Below are positions 34,823 to 43,584 of a DNA stretch of 64,000 nucleotides, piece by piece (the stretch's first letter is position 1; each line of letters begins with the position of its first letter). The notes beneath the pieces are model-generated. The model worked only from the letters and a program-made list of their open reading frames with translations, searched no databases and was not told where the DNA came from. The position numbers and the translations under genes were made by a program. This stretch comes from Acidimicrobiia bacterium (lineage in GTDB: Bacteria > Actinomycetota > Acidimicrobiia > Acidimicrobiales > Bin134). The stretch is taken from NCBI GenBank assembly GCA_009842675.1, contig VYEX01000008.1:25609-89608 (forward strand), written 5' to 3'.

Positions 34823-35682
34823 GGGTCGATATCTGTGGCTTTGAGGCGGGCGAAGGCTTGGGCCGCGGCTTGGGTGAGGGGGCCGGGAGCAGAGGGGAGA
34901 GGATGGCCGTCGACGGCGTGGATGGGGTGAACGTCGCGGGTGGTGGAGGTGAGAAACGCCTCGTCGACGTCGGCCAGGGACTCGAGGGGCACATCTTGCT
35001 CCACTGCACCGGTCAGCTCGATGACCAGTTGGCGGGTGACTCCGGCCAAACATCCTGAGGCCAATGAGGGGGTTATCAGTCGGCCCTGATGGGCCAAGAA
35101 GATGTTGCTGCCGGTTCCCTCGCACAGGTGCCCCTGGGTGTTGGCGAATATGGCTTCGCTGGCCCCCAGTTCTTTGGCCGCAGCCAGGGCCCGCACGTTG
35201 GCGCCATACGACACGGTCTTGAGGCCGGCCAGGGGACTGCGCTCGTTGATGGTCCAGTCGACGGTGGCCACCGCGATGGTGGCTGGCCAAGGAGCTTGGG
35301 GGGTGGCGGCCACTGTGGCGGTGGGAGGGCTGTCGCCGCGGTTGCTGCCCAACGGGCCAGTCCCGCTGCTGACTGTGACCCGCAGCCGACCCTCTTGGAG
35401 TCCGTTGGCGGTGGCCACCGCGATCATGGCCTCCCGCAGCACCTCGGTATCGGGCACGGTGACGCCCAAGTGTTTGGCTGAGTAGGCCAGCCTCTCCAAG
35501 TGGCGGCGAGCGGCGAACGGCATTCCCCGCACGATGATCAGGGTCTCGAACACCGCGTCGCCCACCAGCCAACCATGGTCGAATGGCGAGATCCGGGCTT
35601 CGTCCTCAGGCAACAGCGCCCCGTTGATCCACACCGTGCGGGCCTTTGGCGAAGTCTCAGCAGGCGTCGGCGTCTCCGTCAT
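34819..35682 (-). CDS. pabC: Aminotransferase class IV, probable aminodeoxychorismate lyase (PabC)
   Basis: A 287-residue fold-type IV PLP enzyme. The PLP lysine is in GLKTVSYGANVRALAAAKELG, and NTQGHLCEGTGSNIF, the cofactor phosphate region, follows. Class IV includes branched-chain and D-amino acid transaminases, but its start overlaps the pabB stop by 4 bases, so release of p-aminobenzoate from aminodeoxychorismate (folate synthesis) is the best reading. No pabA (glutamine amidotransferase) is nearby. Confidence 0.8.
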   Translation of the reverse strand: MTETPTPAETSPKARTVWINGALLPEDEARISPFDHGWLVGDAVFETLIIVRGMPFAARRHLERLAYSAKHLGVTVPDTEVLREAMIAVATANGLQEGRLRVTVSSGTGPLGSNRGDSPPTATVAATPQAPWPATIAVATVDWTINERSPLAGLKTVSYGANVRALAAAKELGASEAIFANTQGHLCEGTGSNIFLAHQGRLITPSLASGCLAGVTRQLVIELTGAVEQDVPLESLADVDEAFLTSTTRDVHPIHAVDGHPLPSAPGPLTQAAAQAFARLKATDIDP

Positions 35683-36695
35683 GTCGCGATGTGCTCCCCG
35701 GTGGCCACGGCCAGGAGACGCCTGGCCTTCAGTTCGGTTTCACACCACTCGTCTGCGGGGTCGCTGTCGAAGGTGATGCCGCCGCCGGTTCCCAGGTGCA
35801 AGTGCTCGTTTTCGATCCAAAGGGTGCGGATGGCCACGTTCAGGTCGCCCCGCTGGCGGTCGGCGTCCACCCAGCCCACCGCGCCGCAATACACCCCTCG
35901 GGGCTGGGACTCCAGGACATCTATGGCGTCAAGGGCGGCCAGCTTGGGGGCACCGGTTACCGACCCTGGGGGGAAGGTGGCGTCGATCAGCTCCGGCCAT
36001 CCGCAGCCGGCGGCCAGCCGTCCCCGAACGGTGCTCACCAAGTGCACGAGGCCGGGATGGTGCTCCAAGGAGAACAAGGCGGGCACGCTCACCGAGCCGT
36101 AGTCGCACACCCGGCCCAGATCGTTGCGCACCAGATCGACGATCATCAGGTTTTCGGCCTGGTCCTTTGGCGTCAGCCCCGACGGGTCGGCCGCGGTGCC
36201 CTTGATGGGCGACGACTCCACCCACCGCCCATTGCGTTCCAAAAACCGCTCGGGTGAGGCTGAGGCGATATGAACGCCGTGGTTGGGGAGCCGCAGCACG
36301 GCTGCGTAGGGGGCAGGGTTGCCCTCGGCCAGCGCCGCTCCCAGCGCGGCGATGTCGGTGTCGGGGTCGATGAGCGGCGCGCTCAGTCGACGGGTGAGGT
36401 TTACCTGGTAGACATCGCCTTCGGCAATCATGCCCCGGATAGCCGACACTCCGGAGGTGAAACTGGCCCTATCTAGTGAGCTGGTCCAGGAGTCGGCGGG
36501 GAGACCCTTCCAAGGACGGCCCCTCCAAGGGCGAGCCGGGCGCACTGAGTCGAATCGGGCGCACACTGCCTTGCCGTGGAAATCGATGGCCACTGCCCAA
36601 AAGCCCTTGGACTCCAAGGCGCCCAAATCGTCGGTGACGTCGGCCAGCCTGGAACACAGGTGATGTCCCACCACGGCAATAGCCGCCACCTCCAT
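35679..36695 (-). CDS. pabB: Aminodeoxychorismate synthase component I (PabB)
   Basis: A 338-residue chorismate-utilising enzyme that makes 4-amino-4-deoxychorismate. Seen: GMIAEGDVYQVNLTRRL, SASPERFLERNGRWVESSPIKGTA, KDQAENLMIVDLVRNDLGRVC, VSTVRGRL and FPPGSVTGAPKLAA, the conserved C-terminal catalytic blocks. The PIKGTA form (Lys) is that of PabB or anthranilate synthase type enzymes. At 338 residues it is shorter than E. coli PabB (453) and lacks most of the N-terminal domain, as in many actinobacterial forms. ATG 36695 is preferred; the frame is open 10 codons further upstream. TACACT lies 7 bases upstream on the minus strand. Confidence 0.9.
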   Translation of the reverse strand: MEVAAIAVVGHHLCSRLADVTDDLGALESKGFWAVAIDFHGKAVCARFDSVRPARPWRGRPWKGLPADSWTSSLDRASFTSGVSAIRGMIAEGDVYQVNLTRRLSAPLIDPDTDIAALGAALAEGNPAPYAAVLRLPNHGVHIASASPERFLERNGRWVESSPIKGTAADPSGLTPKDQAENLMIVDLVRNDLGRVCDYGSVSVPALFSLEHHPGLVHLVSTVRGRLAAGCGWPELIDATFPPGSVTGAPKLAALDAIDVLESQPRGVYCGAVGWVDADRQRGDLNVAIRTLWIENEHLHLGTGGGITFDSDPADEWCETELKARRLLAVATGEHIAT

Positions 36696-36701
36696 CGGGT
36701 G

Positions 36702-36717
36702 CAGTGTACTTACACTG
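36702..36717. promoter_or_regulatory. Symmetric divergent promoter for pabB and the LCP gene
   Basis: CAGTGTA-CT-TACACTG is a perfect inverted repeat with a 2-base centre. Each arm holds TACACT, a -10-like box, pointing away from the centre. The boxes lie 7 bases before the pabB ATG (36695, minus) and 8 bases before the LCP ATG (36725, plus), so both messages would be leaderless or nearly so. The two promoters would overlap in their upstream parts and may exclude each other. Confidence 0.5.
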
Positions 36718-36724
36718 GCGGGCA

Positions 36725-38101
36725 ATGAGTCGCGGCCGTCGGCGAAGAGAACGCAAGCGAACTTGGAGGCAGCTGATGGTGGTGCTGGCCGGTCTGCTGG
36801 TGTTTGTGGCCGCGGTGGGTGGGGCAGCCGGTTTGGGCATGGTGAAATCGCAGGTCAGCCAGATACCCCGGGTGTCGGTGGGGTTGTCGCTGGACTTGGT
36901 GGGAACCTCGGTGCATCCCGATGAGCCTGGCGTAAATCGCAGTTCAGAGGCACTGAACTTTCTCCTGGTGGGGATCGACAACGCGGCCGGAATCGACCCC
37001 GACAGCCCCATCCACATCGATCGGGACGTAAACACCCTGCTGACCGACTCGGTGATCCTGGTGCGTATCGATCCCGATGCGGACCGGGTGGCCATGCTTT
37101 CGATTCCCCGCGACCTATGGGTGCCCATAGCGGGCAAGGGATGGAGCGAGCGGGTGAACACCGCTCGGGGCATCGGCGGACCTGGAACCTTGATTGAGAC
37201 GGTGTCGGAGTTCCTGGGGGTGCCCGTCCACCACTACGTGGAGATCAACTTCGCAGGGTTTCTGCGAATCGTGAGTGCAGTCGATGGGGTGCCGGTGGAG
37301 ATTGCCCAGCCCATTCGGGATGATTCGCTGGGACTGCGCATCGAGCAGTCGGGCGTGATCACCCTCGATCCCGACACCGCGTTGGCCTATGTGCGGACCC
37401 GTCGGCCGCTGACACTGGCAGAGGGGGGCAATCCGGCGAACGACGACGATTGGGTGCGGCTCGGAGTGTGGAATGACCTGGAGCGCAACCAGCGCCAGCA
37501 GGAGTTCATGGTGGCCACGCTCAAGCGGGCGGTGGAGCAGGGAATCCGCAACCCGCTCACCCTGCGCAGGGTGGCCAACGAACTGCTGGACGACGACAAT
37601 CCCAGCATCACGTTGGACGACCGCATCACCGTGGGACAGCTCGTGGACCTGGGTGACGAATTCCGGTCATTCCAAGTGGACCAGATTGAGCGCTACCGGC
37701 TTCCGGTTGTGGACGACACCATCGACGGCAAGCAGGTGCTCTTGTTGCTGGAGGAGGAGGCCCAACCGGCGCTGGAGTTCTTCCAGGCCGGGAGCCTGGC
37801 CGGGGTGCGGGTGCGGTTGTTGAACGGCACCAGCTCGGGCACCGTCGCCGGAGTGGAGGCGGCATTGGAGCGAGCCGGTTTCTCCGTGGTGGACCGGGGC
37901 AATGCAGCCCGGTTCGATGTGGCCAGAACCACCGTCCGCTATAGCGAGGCGGCTGCCAATGAGGCGCAGACGCTAGCCCGATACCTGGAGCCCCCGCCGC
38001 TGCTCGAATTGGTGGCCGAGATCGAAGGGGCAGATGTGGAGTTGGTGGTGGGCGCTGACTATTCCGGAGTGTCAGAAAGCCCTCGAGACTCGGCTTCCTG
38101 A
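36725..38101 (+). CDS. LytR-CpsA-Psr (LCP) family glycopolymer ligase
   Basis: A 458-residue membrane-anchored protein. It has a very basic start (SRGRRRRERKRTW), one helix (about 17-40), an extracellular LCP domain (about 75-260; NFLLVGIDN, TDSVILVRIDPDADRVAMLSIPRDLWV, RVNTA) and a C-terminal LytR_C domain (about 358-445; VRLLNGTSSGTVAGVEAALERAGFSV). LCP proteins transfer undecaprenyl-linked glycopolymers to peptidoglycan, or arabinogalactan in mycobacteria; the Arg and Asp residues in this core bind the pyrophosphate. Surrounding glycan genes supply plausible substrates. ATG 36725 is supported by the promoter box. The 3' end overlaps the convergent GDP-fucose synthase gene by 43 bases. Confidence 0.92.
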   Translation: MSRGRRRRERKRTWRQLMVVLAGLLVFVAAVGGAAGLGMVKSQVSQIPRVSVGLSLDLVGTSVHPDEPGVNRSSEALNFLLVGIDNAAGIDPDSPIHIDRDVNTLLTDSVILVRIDPDADRVAMLSIPRDLWVPIAGKGWSERVNTARGIGGPGTLIETVSEFLGVPVHHYVEINFAGFLRIVSAVDGVPVEIAQPIRDDSLGLRIEQSGVITLDPDTALAYVRTRRPLTLAEGGNPANDDDWVRLGVWNDLERNQRQQEFMVATLKRAVEQGIRNPLTLRRVANELLDDDNPSITLDDRITVGQLVDLGDEFRSFQVDQIERYRLPVVDDTIDGKQVLLLLEEEAQPALEFFQAGSLAGVRVRLLNGTSSGTVAGVEAALERAGFSVVDRGNAARFDVARTTVRYSEAAANEAQTLARYLEPPPLLELVAEIEGADVELVVGADYSGVSESPRDSAS

Positions 38102-39036
38102 CGGTTGGCCAAATACCACCGGTAGGTGCGGCGCAGCCCTTCGGCGAACGGAGTGGAGGCCGAGAAGCCGAACAGCTCTTTGGCCCGGCTGGGATCGACG
38201 CAGCGGCGGGGCTGACCGTCGGGCCGGGATGAATCCCACTCGATCCGGCCGGCGAATCCGGTGACCTCGGCTATGTCCTCAACCAGTTCCTTGACCGCGA
38301 TCTCCTGGTTGGCCCCCAGGTTTACCGGCTCTGCCCCTAGATAGTGCTCGGCAGCCAGCAGGATGCCCTCGGCCGCGTCGTCCACGTAAAGGAACTCCCG
38401 GCTGGCCGTGCCGGTTCCCCAAACCTGGATGCTGTCGCCCCCCGCTTCCACGGCGTCGACGCACTTCTTCATGAGGGCGGGAATGACGTGGGAGACCGAC
38501 GGGTGGAATTTGTCGCCGGGCCCGTAGAGGTTGGTGGGCATCAGGTAGATGCCCTGCTGGCCGTGCTGTTCGCGATTGGCCTGGAGCTGTACGAGTTGAG
38601 CCAGCTTGGCGATCCCGTAGGGAGCGTTGGTCTGCTCGGGGTACCCATTCCAGAGGGAGTCCTCCGAAAACGGCACCTTCGTGAACTTGGGATACGAGCA
38701 GATGGTACCGACGACAACCAGCCGGTCGGTGCCCGCCAACCGGCACTGCTCGATGATGTTGGTGCCCATGAGCAGGTTGTCGAGGTAGAGGTCGGCGGGA
38801 CGCTCCTGGTTGGCCCCGATGCCTCCCACCCGAGCGGCCAGATGGATGACAACGTCGGGCTGAGTGTCGGCCAAGAGCCTCCGGGCATCGTCAGCGTCGC
38901 ACAGGTTGTAGTCGGCGCTGGAGGGGGCGGCCATCAATGTAGGTTCTGCCTGGTTGAGCAGTCGGCATACCGCTTGACCCAGGAATCCGGTGCCTCCGGT
39001 GATCAGAACCCGCTTTCCCTCCCAGAAGCCGCTCAT
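38059..39036 (-). CDS. fcl: GDP-L-fucose synthase (Fcl/WcaG)
   Basis: A 325-residue SDR that converts GDP-4-keto-6-deoxymannose to GDP-L-fucose by epimerisation and NADPH reduction. It begins MSGFWEGKRVLITGGTGFLGQ, and has HLAARVGGIGANQERPAD, VVGTICSYPKF, the catalytic YGIAKLA (Tyr-x3-Lys), NLYGPGDKF and the C-terminal RKxx-like WDSSRPDGQPRRCVDPSRAKELFGF. The frame is open 116 codons upstream, but homology starts at ATG 39036. TAGTGT lies 8 bases before it. Its substrate would come from gmd at 46152. The last 43 bases overlap the LCP gene tail-to-tail. Confidence 0.93.
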   Translation of the reverse strand: MSGFWEGKRVLITGGTGFLGQAVCRLLNQAEPTLMAAPSSADYNLCDADDARRLLADTQPDVVIHLAARVGGIGANQERPADLYLDNLLMGTNIIEQCRLAGTDRLVVVGTICSYPKFTKVPFSEDSLWNGYPEQTNAPYGIAKLAQLVQLQANREQHGQQGIYLMPTNLYGPGDKFHPSVSHVIPALMKKCVDAVEAGGDSIQVWGTGTASREFLYVDDAAEGILLAAEHYLGAEPVNLGANQEIAVKELVEDIAEVTGFAGRIEWDSSRPDGQPRRCVDPSRAKELFGFSASTPFAEGLRRTYRWYLANRQEAESRGLSDTPE

Positions 39037-39044
39037 CGATTTAC

Positions 39045-39050
39045 ACACTA
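39045..39050 (-). promoter_or_regulatory. Candidate -10 box of the GDP-fucose synthase gene
   Basis: TAGTGT on the minus strand, 8 bases before the ATG at 39036, again a near-leaderless arrangement. Confidence 0.38.
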
Positions 39051-39160
39051 GGAGACGCGGGGCCTCCTGTGGTGGTCGCGAGCCAATAGATATGCCTAGC
39101 CGTCGGCAGCGTTTCCCGGTGGACTGAACTTGGCGGTTCGGCGCTGGCAGAATCGGTGTA

Positions 39161-40291
39161 GTGAGAGTGGCAATCACACTGGAGCAGTGCTGGCATCGAG
39201 TGCCAGGGGGGACGGCAACCGCCGCACTGGGATGCGTGGAAGCCCTCGGGCGCCTGGCAGCGCCGCCCGAGACGGTGGGCGTCTCGGCCTGGCACCGGAA
39301 TCCTCCCGAAGAGCCGTTCATCCCCAGCGTGCCCGTGGCCCAGTTGCGATTGCCCCGGGCTGCCCTGTATCGCTGCTGGCACAAGATGCGGTGGCCCTCG
39401 GTTCAGCGGGCAACCGGACCAGTAGACGCAATCCACGCCACCGGCATGGCGGTGCCTCCCCGGACCGCGCCGCTGGCGGTGACGGTCAACGACCTGGCAT
39501 TTCTGCGCCATCCCGATCACTTCACCGCGCGGGGCGTGAGGTTTTTCGCGCAATCGTTGGAGCTGGCCCGAAACGACGCCGACATCGTGGTGTGCCCGTC
39601 GCAGCACACCGCGGATGACTGCCTGCATGCGGGGATTGCCGCTGAAAAGGTGCGCATAGTCCCGTATTGGGTCGACGACTGCCTCACACCGCCGCAAGAA
39701 GCCGAGGGGGTGCGACAGCGGTTTGGTTTGGCTGAGAAGTTCGTGCTTTGGGTGGGCACCGCGGAGCCCCGCAAGAACCTCAGCGGACTGCTGGAGGCGT
39801 GGCAGACGCTGGACCGCTCCGCCGAACAGTTGGTGCTGGTCGGCCCGGCGGGGTGGAATTCGAATCCCAACAGCGGTGAATTTGCGTCGAATTCGGGCCT
39901 GGACGGGGCTTCGGCGGCCCATGGGCAGTCGGTGCGCCGTCTGGGATTCTTGTCCGAGGCCGACAAGCGGGCGCTGATGCGGGCCGCTGCGATGGTGTGC
40001 TATCCGAGCCTGACTGAGGGCTTCGGCCTGCCGGTTCTGGAGGCGATGGTGCAGGAGACACCGGTGGTCACCTCGGCGACGGGGGCCACTGCGGAAGTGG
40101 CTGGTAGAGCCGGTGTGCTGGTGGATCCCCTTCAACCGCGGGCGATCGCCGATGCTCTGGCCGGGTTGCTCGACAGCCCCGAAGAGGCCGCCCGATTGGG
40201 ACAGCAGGGCCGGGAACGGGCGCAGGCCGAGTTCACCTGGCAGCGCACTGCGCAGGGGCTCCTTGACGTCTACCAAGAGATCGTGGACTGA
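39161..40291 (+). CDS. Glycosyltransferase family 4
   Basis: A 376-residue GT-B enzyme with GTG start (MRVAITLEQCWHRVPGGTATAA). The donor half has FVLWVGTAEPRKNLSGLLEAW, RRLGFLSEADKRALM, and the GT4 block YPSLTEGFGLPVLEAMVQETPVVTS. It is the first of three GT4 genes in tandem; its stop overlaps the next ATG (TGATG). The N-terminal part has HATGMAVPP and VNDLAFLRHP, reminiscent of mannosyl/rhamnosyl transferases, but specificity is not certain. Confidence 0.9.
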   Translation: MRVAITLEQCWHRVPGGTATAALGCVEALGRLAAPPETVGVSAWHRNPPEEPFIPSVPVAQLRLPRAALYRCWHKMRWPSVQRATGPVDAIHATGMAVPPRTAPLAVTVNDLAFLRHPDHFTARGVRFFAQSLELARNDADIVVCPSQHTADDCLHAGIAAEKVRIVPYWVDDCLTPPQEAEGVRQRFGLAEKFVLWVGTAEPRKNLSGLLEAWQTLDRSAEQLVLVGPAGWNSNPNSGEFASNSGLDGASAAHGQSVRRLGFLSEADKRALMRAAAMVCYPSLTEGFGLPVLEAMVQETPVVTSATGATAEVAGRAGVLVDPLQPRAIADALAGLLDSPEEAARLGQQGRERAQAEFTWQRTAQGLLDVYQEIVD

Positions 40292-41433
40292 TGGACTCGA
40301 CGGGGCTTGAGAACCACACCGTCTCCATCGGCGTGAACCTGCTGTGGCTGCGACCGGGCCGAGTAGGAGGTTCTGAGGACTATGCGGTGAGGCTGCTGTC
40401 GGCCATTCCGCCAGATGCGCCGGTGAAGCTGACCCTGTTCGCGCCGCGGGGATTTGCCAAGGCCCATCGGGGGCTGGCCGAGCGCCATGAGGTGGTGACG
40501 CCGCGAGCGGGAAGGCTGCGACCGCTTCGGGTGCTGGTGGAGAACACCTGGCTGGCCGCCCAATGCCGCCGCCGCGGAGTGGACGTCGTCCACCACTTCG
40601 GGGGCACCGCTCCCTTTGTGGGCATGAAGCCCGCGGTGGTGACCGTCCACGACTTGCAGCCCTTGGACCATCCCAAGCGCTTTGGTTTGGTAAAGCGGCT
40701 GTACCTTCGGGTGATGCTGCCTTGGTCGGTGCGCCGAGCCGACACCATCGTCACCGTGAGCGAGTTTTGCCGCAGTCGCCTGGTGGAGCGCCTGAAGGTG
40801 GATCCCCAGCGAATCGCCGTCGTTCCCGCCCCGGTCGACACCTCCTCGGCTGATTCGGATATGCCGCTGGCCGCGGCGGCGCCCGACTTGGCCAGCCCAT
40901 TCGTGCTGTATCCGGCACTGACCTACTCCCACAAGAACCACGAGGTGCTGCTGCGGGCTCTGGCCCGGTTGGCCGCCGACGGGGTGGACGTGGCGTTGGT
41001 TGTTTCGGGAGGACCTGGACCGCTGGATTCCAAGCTCGATCATCTTGCCGACAAGCTCGGAGTGGGAGGCCGGTGGCACCGGTTGGGCCGCATTCCTCGT
41101 GCCGTCTTGGACGGCTTGTATCGACAGGCGGTGGCCGTGGTGTTCCCGTCAAAGTACGAGGGGTATGGCCTACCGGTAGTGGAGGCCATGGCCCGGGGCT
41201 GTCCGGTGGTGGCGGCCGATGCCGGTGCCCTGCCCGAGGTGGTGGGTCCAGGCGGGCGCTTGGTGGACCCCGACGACGCTGAATTGTGGGCGAGGGCGAT
41301 AGGCGAGCTGGTGGGCGACCCTGGTGCCCGCACGACACTGAGTGAGGCGGGAGCGTCCCGGGTTGGCCAGTTGGCCGAACTCGATCCGGGAGCTGAGCTG
41401 TGCGACATGTACGTCCAGATGGCGCCACGATGA
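40291..41433 (+). CDS. Glycosyltransferase family 4
   Basis: A 380-residue GT-B enzyme, coupled to the preceding GT4 by one shared base (TGATG). N terminus: VSIGVNLLWLRPGRVGGSEDYAVRLL, VDVVHHFGGTAP, VTVHDLQPLDHPKRF. C terminus: YPALTYSHKNHEVLLRALARL, LGRIPRAVLDGLYRQ, and the donor block FPSKYEGYGLPVVEAMARGCPVVAAD. It is clearly related to the upstream GT4 and may add the next sugar of the same repeat unit. Confidence 0.9.
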   Translation: MDSTGLENHTVSIGVNLLWLRPGRVGGSEDYAVRLLSAIPPDAPVKLTLFAPRGFAKAHRGLAERHEVVTPRAGRLRPLRVLVENTWLAAQCRRRGVDVVHHFGGTAPFVGMKPAVVTVHDLQPLDHPKRFGLVKRLYLRVMLPWSVRRADTIVTVSEFCRSRLVERLKVDPQRIAVVPAPVDTSSADSDMPLAAAAPDLASPFVLYPALTYSHKNHEVLLRALARLAADGVDVALVVSGGPGPLDSKLDHLADKLGVGGRWHRLGRIPRAVLDGLYRQAVAVVFPSKYEGYGLPVVEAMARGCPVVAADAGALPEVVGPGGRLVDPDDAELWARAIGELVGDPGARTTLSEAGASRVGQLAELDPGAELCDMYVQMAPR

Positions 41434-41470
41434 GTCGGCGCAGCTGGGCCCTGGGCGAAGTGTGGAACAG

Positions 41471-42727
41471 ATGAGCGAGCAATCGCTGTCCATCCTGGTG
41501 CTTTGTCCGCACTATGAGCCTGACACCGCCCCCACGGGGGAGGTGATGACCTCAATCTGCGAGCAGTGGACGGCCTGCGGCCACCGGGTGGAGATCATCA
41601 CCAGCCTTCCGTGGTACCGGGACCACGCGGTGGCCGAGGGTTGGAAGGGTCGGCTGGTGCGCACCCAGCAGGAGCCGTGGGGGCGGATCCGGCGTTGGCA
41701 CCCGTTTCCCTCCAACAAGGGGCGGCTGATGGCCCGAGCGGCTGGGTTCGCCGGATTCACCGCGCTGGCCGGCATTGATGCCGCGGTCGCAGCCGGCCGC
41801 TGCGATGTGGTGTTCGCCATGTCGCCCCCCATCACCTTGGGCGCTGCGGGGTGGGCGGCCGCCTGGCGGGGGAGGGCGCCGCTGGTCTTCAACGTGCAAG
41901 ATGTGTTCCCCGACGCGGCGGTGGAGACCGGTGTGTTGCGCAGTGCCCGAGTGGCGGCGGCGGCATCCCGCCTGGAGCGCTGGGTGTACCGGCGGGCCGC
42001 GGCGGTCACCGTGTTGTCGGAGGGCATGGCTGCCAACGTGAGGGCCAAGCTGGGCTCCGGCGTCGACCCGGACAAGGTGGTGGTAATCCCCAACACAGCC
42101 GACGCCGGGCGCATCAAGCCAGCGGGGCGTCTCAATTCGTATCGAACCGACCTCGGGCTGGAGGACGCCGACAGCACCGTGGTGATGTATGCCGGCAACC
42201 TAGGCCATTCCCAGCCCCTGGAGATGGTGGTGACTGCGGCCCAGCGATTTTCCGACCAAGGTCGAGCCGACGTGCAGTTTGTGGTCAACGGCGACGGCGT
42301 GGCCCGCGCCACGGTGGCTGCCGCGGCCGAGCGGCTGGACAACTTGCACCTGGTGGGCTGGCAGCCGCCAGAGCGTCTTGGAGAGGTGTTGGCTGCCGCC
42401 GATCTGCACCTGGTGCTCCTGCGAGCTGGGCTGGGCACCACCAGCGTGCCCTCCAAGGTGTATTCGGTGCTGGCCGCAGGCCGCCCCGTGCTGGCCAGCG
42501 TGGACCGGGGAAGCGAGGTGGAGCGGTTGCTGTCTGACTCCGGGGCCGGCCGGACGGTGGACCCCGACGACCCCGATGCCTTCTGTGCCGCTCTGGCCGA
42601 AATGGTCGCCGACCGCCAAGGCCTCGCCGAGATGGGACGCCGGGGGAGAGGTTTCGCGATGCAGGCCGAGGGCCCCAAAGAGGTTGCCGACCGATACATG
42701 GAGCTGTTCGGCAGGCTGGTGGAGTAG
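41471..42727 (+). CDS. Glycosyltransferase family 4 (WcaI/WbuB-like)
   Basis: A 418-residue GT-B enzyme. It starts MSEQSLSILVLCPHYEPDTAPTGEV and continues CGHRVEIITSLPWYRD, the opening of WcaI/WbuB-type fucosyl or N-acetyl-fucosaminyl transferases, then QDVFPDAAVETG. The donor half has VMYAGNLGHSQPLEMVV, LVGWQPPERLGEVLAAADLHLV and SVPSKVYSVLAAGRPVLASVD, which matches that subgroup. A GDP-fucose synthase nearby makes fucose a reasonable donor; this is inference. ATG 41471 is chosen because upstream in-frame sequence lacks homology; it lies 37 bases past the previous stop. Confidence 0.9.
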   Translation: MSEQSLSILVLCPHYEPDTAPTGEVMTSICEQWTACGHRVEIITSLPWYRDHAVAEGWKGRLVRTQQEPWGRIRRWHPFPSNKGRLMARAAGFAGFTALAGIDAAVAAGRCDVVFAMSPPITLGAAGWAAAWRGRAPLVFNVQDVFPDAAVETGVLRSARVAAAASRLERWVYRRAAAVTVLSEGMAANVRAKLGSGVDPDKVVVIPNTADAGRIKPAGRLNSYRTDLGLEDADSTVVMYAGNLGHSQPLEMVVTAAQRFSDQGRADVQFVVNGDGVARATVAAAAERLDNLHLVGWQPPERLGEVLAAADLHLVLLRAGLGTTSVPSKVYSVLAAGRPVLASVDRGSEVERLLSDSGAGRTVDPDDPDAFCAALAEMVADRQGLAEMGRRGRGFAMQAEGPKEVADRYMELFGRLVE

Positions 42728-42736
42728 CGACCGTGC

Positions 42737-42758
42737 GCCCCTGGCTGTGCCCCTGGCT
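42737..42758 (+). repeat. Short direct repeat in the intergenic gap
   Basis: GCCCCTGGCT occurs twice at a 12-base period (42737-42746 and 42749-42758), in the 74 bases between the GT4 stop and the next start. Its role is unknown; it is upstream of the candidate promoter box. Confidence 0.4.
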
Positions 42759-42787
42759 ACAGGTGTGGATTGGGGGTTCGGGCCGGG

Positions 42788-42793
42788 TAGCGT
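42788..42793 (+). promoter_or_regulatory. Candidate -10 box before the histidine-rich protein gene
   Basis: TAGCGT, 8 bases before the GTG at 42802. Confidence 0.33.
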
Positions 42794-42801
42794 GGTGAAT
42801 C

Positions 42802-43566
42802 GTGGCAAGAGCCTCTGGTTCTCGAAAGGTGGCGCGGGCCGCGTCGATGGGCGGTGTGGGACAACAGCGCCGGATCATCGGCTTTCCCGCCGTGGTGGTG
42901 CTCATCATCCTGATCGGCATCGCCGTAGTGGCCATCGCCCGCACCCAGCGCGAAGCCGAGTCACGACCCGGCCTCAGCGACCACTGGCATTCGGCCTACA
43001 CCGTGTGGGATTGCACCGACGGTGAAGGCGGTGCGCATCAGCCCATATTCGAGGGCCGGAGAAATAGCCAGGGATATCCCTACGACCCCGAAGGCATCCA
43101 CTCTCACTCCGACGGGCTGATCCACATCCACCCGTTCACCGCCAACGCCGCTGGTGAAGACGCCGTCATGGCCAAGTTCTTTGAAGCGATGTTTGTGACC
43201 ATGGACCAGAATGGAATCACCGCGGCCGAATTCGGCGTGATCAGCGCGGTGGACGCGGTGTGCGATGGGCAGCCGGCGGTGATGCAGATCGTGCGCTGGT
43301 CCAATGCCCTCACCGCGACGGTCGGGGAACCCGATGAGCGCATCTATGAGGACTTCGGCGATGTCCGATTCAAGAATGACGGCGAGGCCTTCACCATCGC
43401 GTTGGCGCCCCGCGACGCAGTAGTGCCGCTTCCTCCCACGGTCAACGATCTTCTCGCGGTGTCGCCGTCGCTGGTGGCCGACCTTTCTCAACCCGAAGGG
43501 CCGGTCGAGTTCGACGAGGACCTCGATGAGGACGTGCCGGGCGTCAGGGTGGAAGACGACGGCTGA
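42802..43566 (+). CDS. Membrane-anchored histidine-rich protein of unknown function
   Basis: A 254-residue protein with GTG start. A basic N terminus is followed by one helix (about 25-46, IIGFPAVVVLIILIGIAVVAIA), then an extracytoplasmic domain. That domain is rich in histidines near its start (SDHWHSAYTVWDC, GIHSHSDGLIHIHPF), which could bind a metal, and has two cysteines (about residues 71 and 153). The tail is very acidic (EFDEDLDEDV). It lies just ahead of the GDP-mannose pyrophosphorylase-like gene (18-base gap), so the two are probably cotranscribed. I do not recognise a named domain. Confidence 0.7.
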   Translation: MARASGSRKVARAASMGGVGQQRRIIGFPAVVVLIILIGIAVVAIARTQREAESRPGLSDHWHSAYTVWDCTDGEGGAHQPIFEGRRNSQGYPYDPEGIHSHSDGLIHIHPFTANAAGEDAVMAKFFEAMFVTMDQNGITAAEFGVISAVDAVCDGQPAVMQIVRWSNALTATVGEPDERIYEDFGDVRFKNDGEAFTIALAPRDAVVPLPPTVNDLLAVSPSLVADLSQPEGPVEFDEDLDEDVPGVRVEDDG

Positions 43567-43584
43567 GCCGGGCGAACCACTGAC

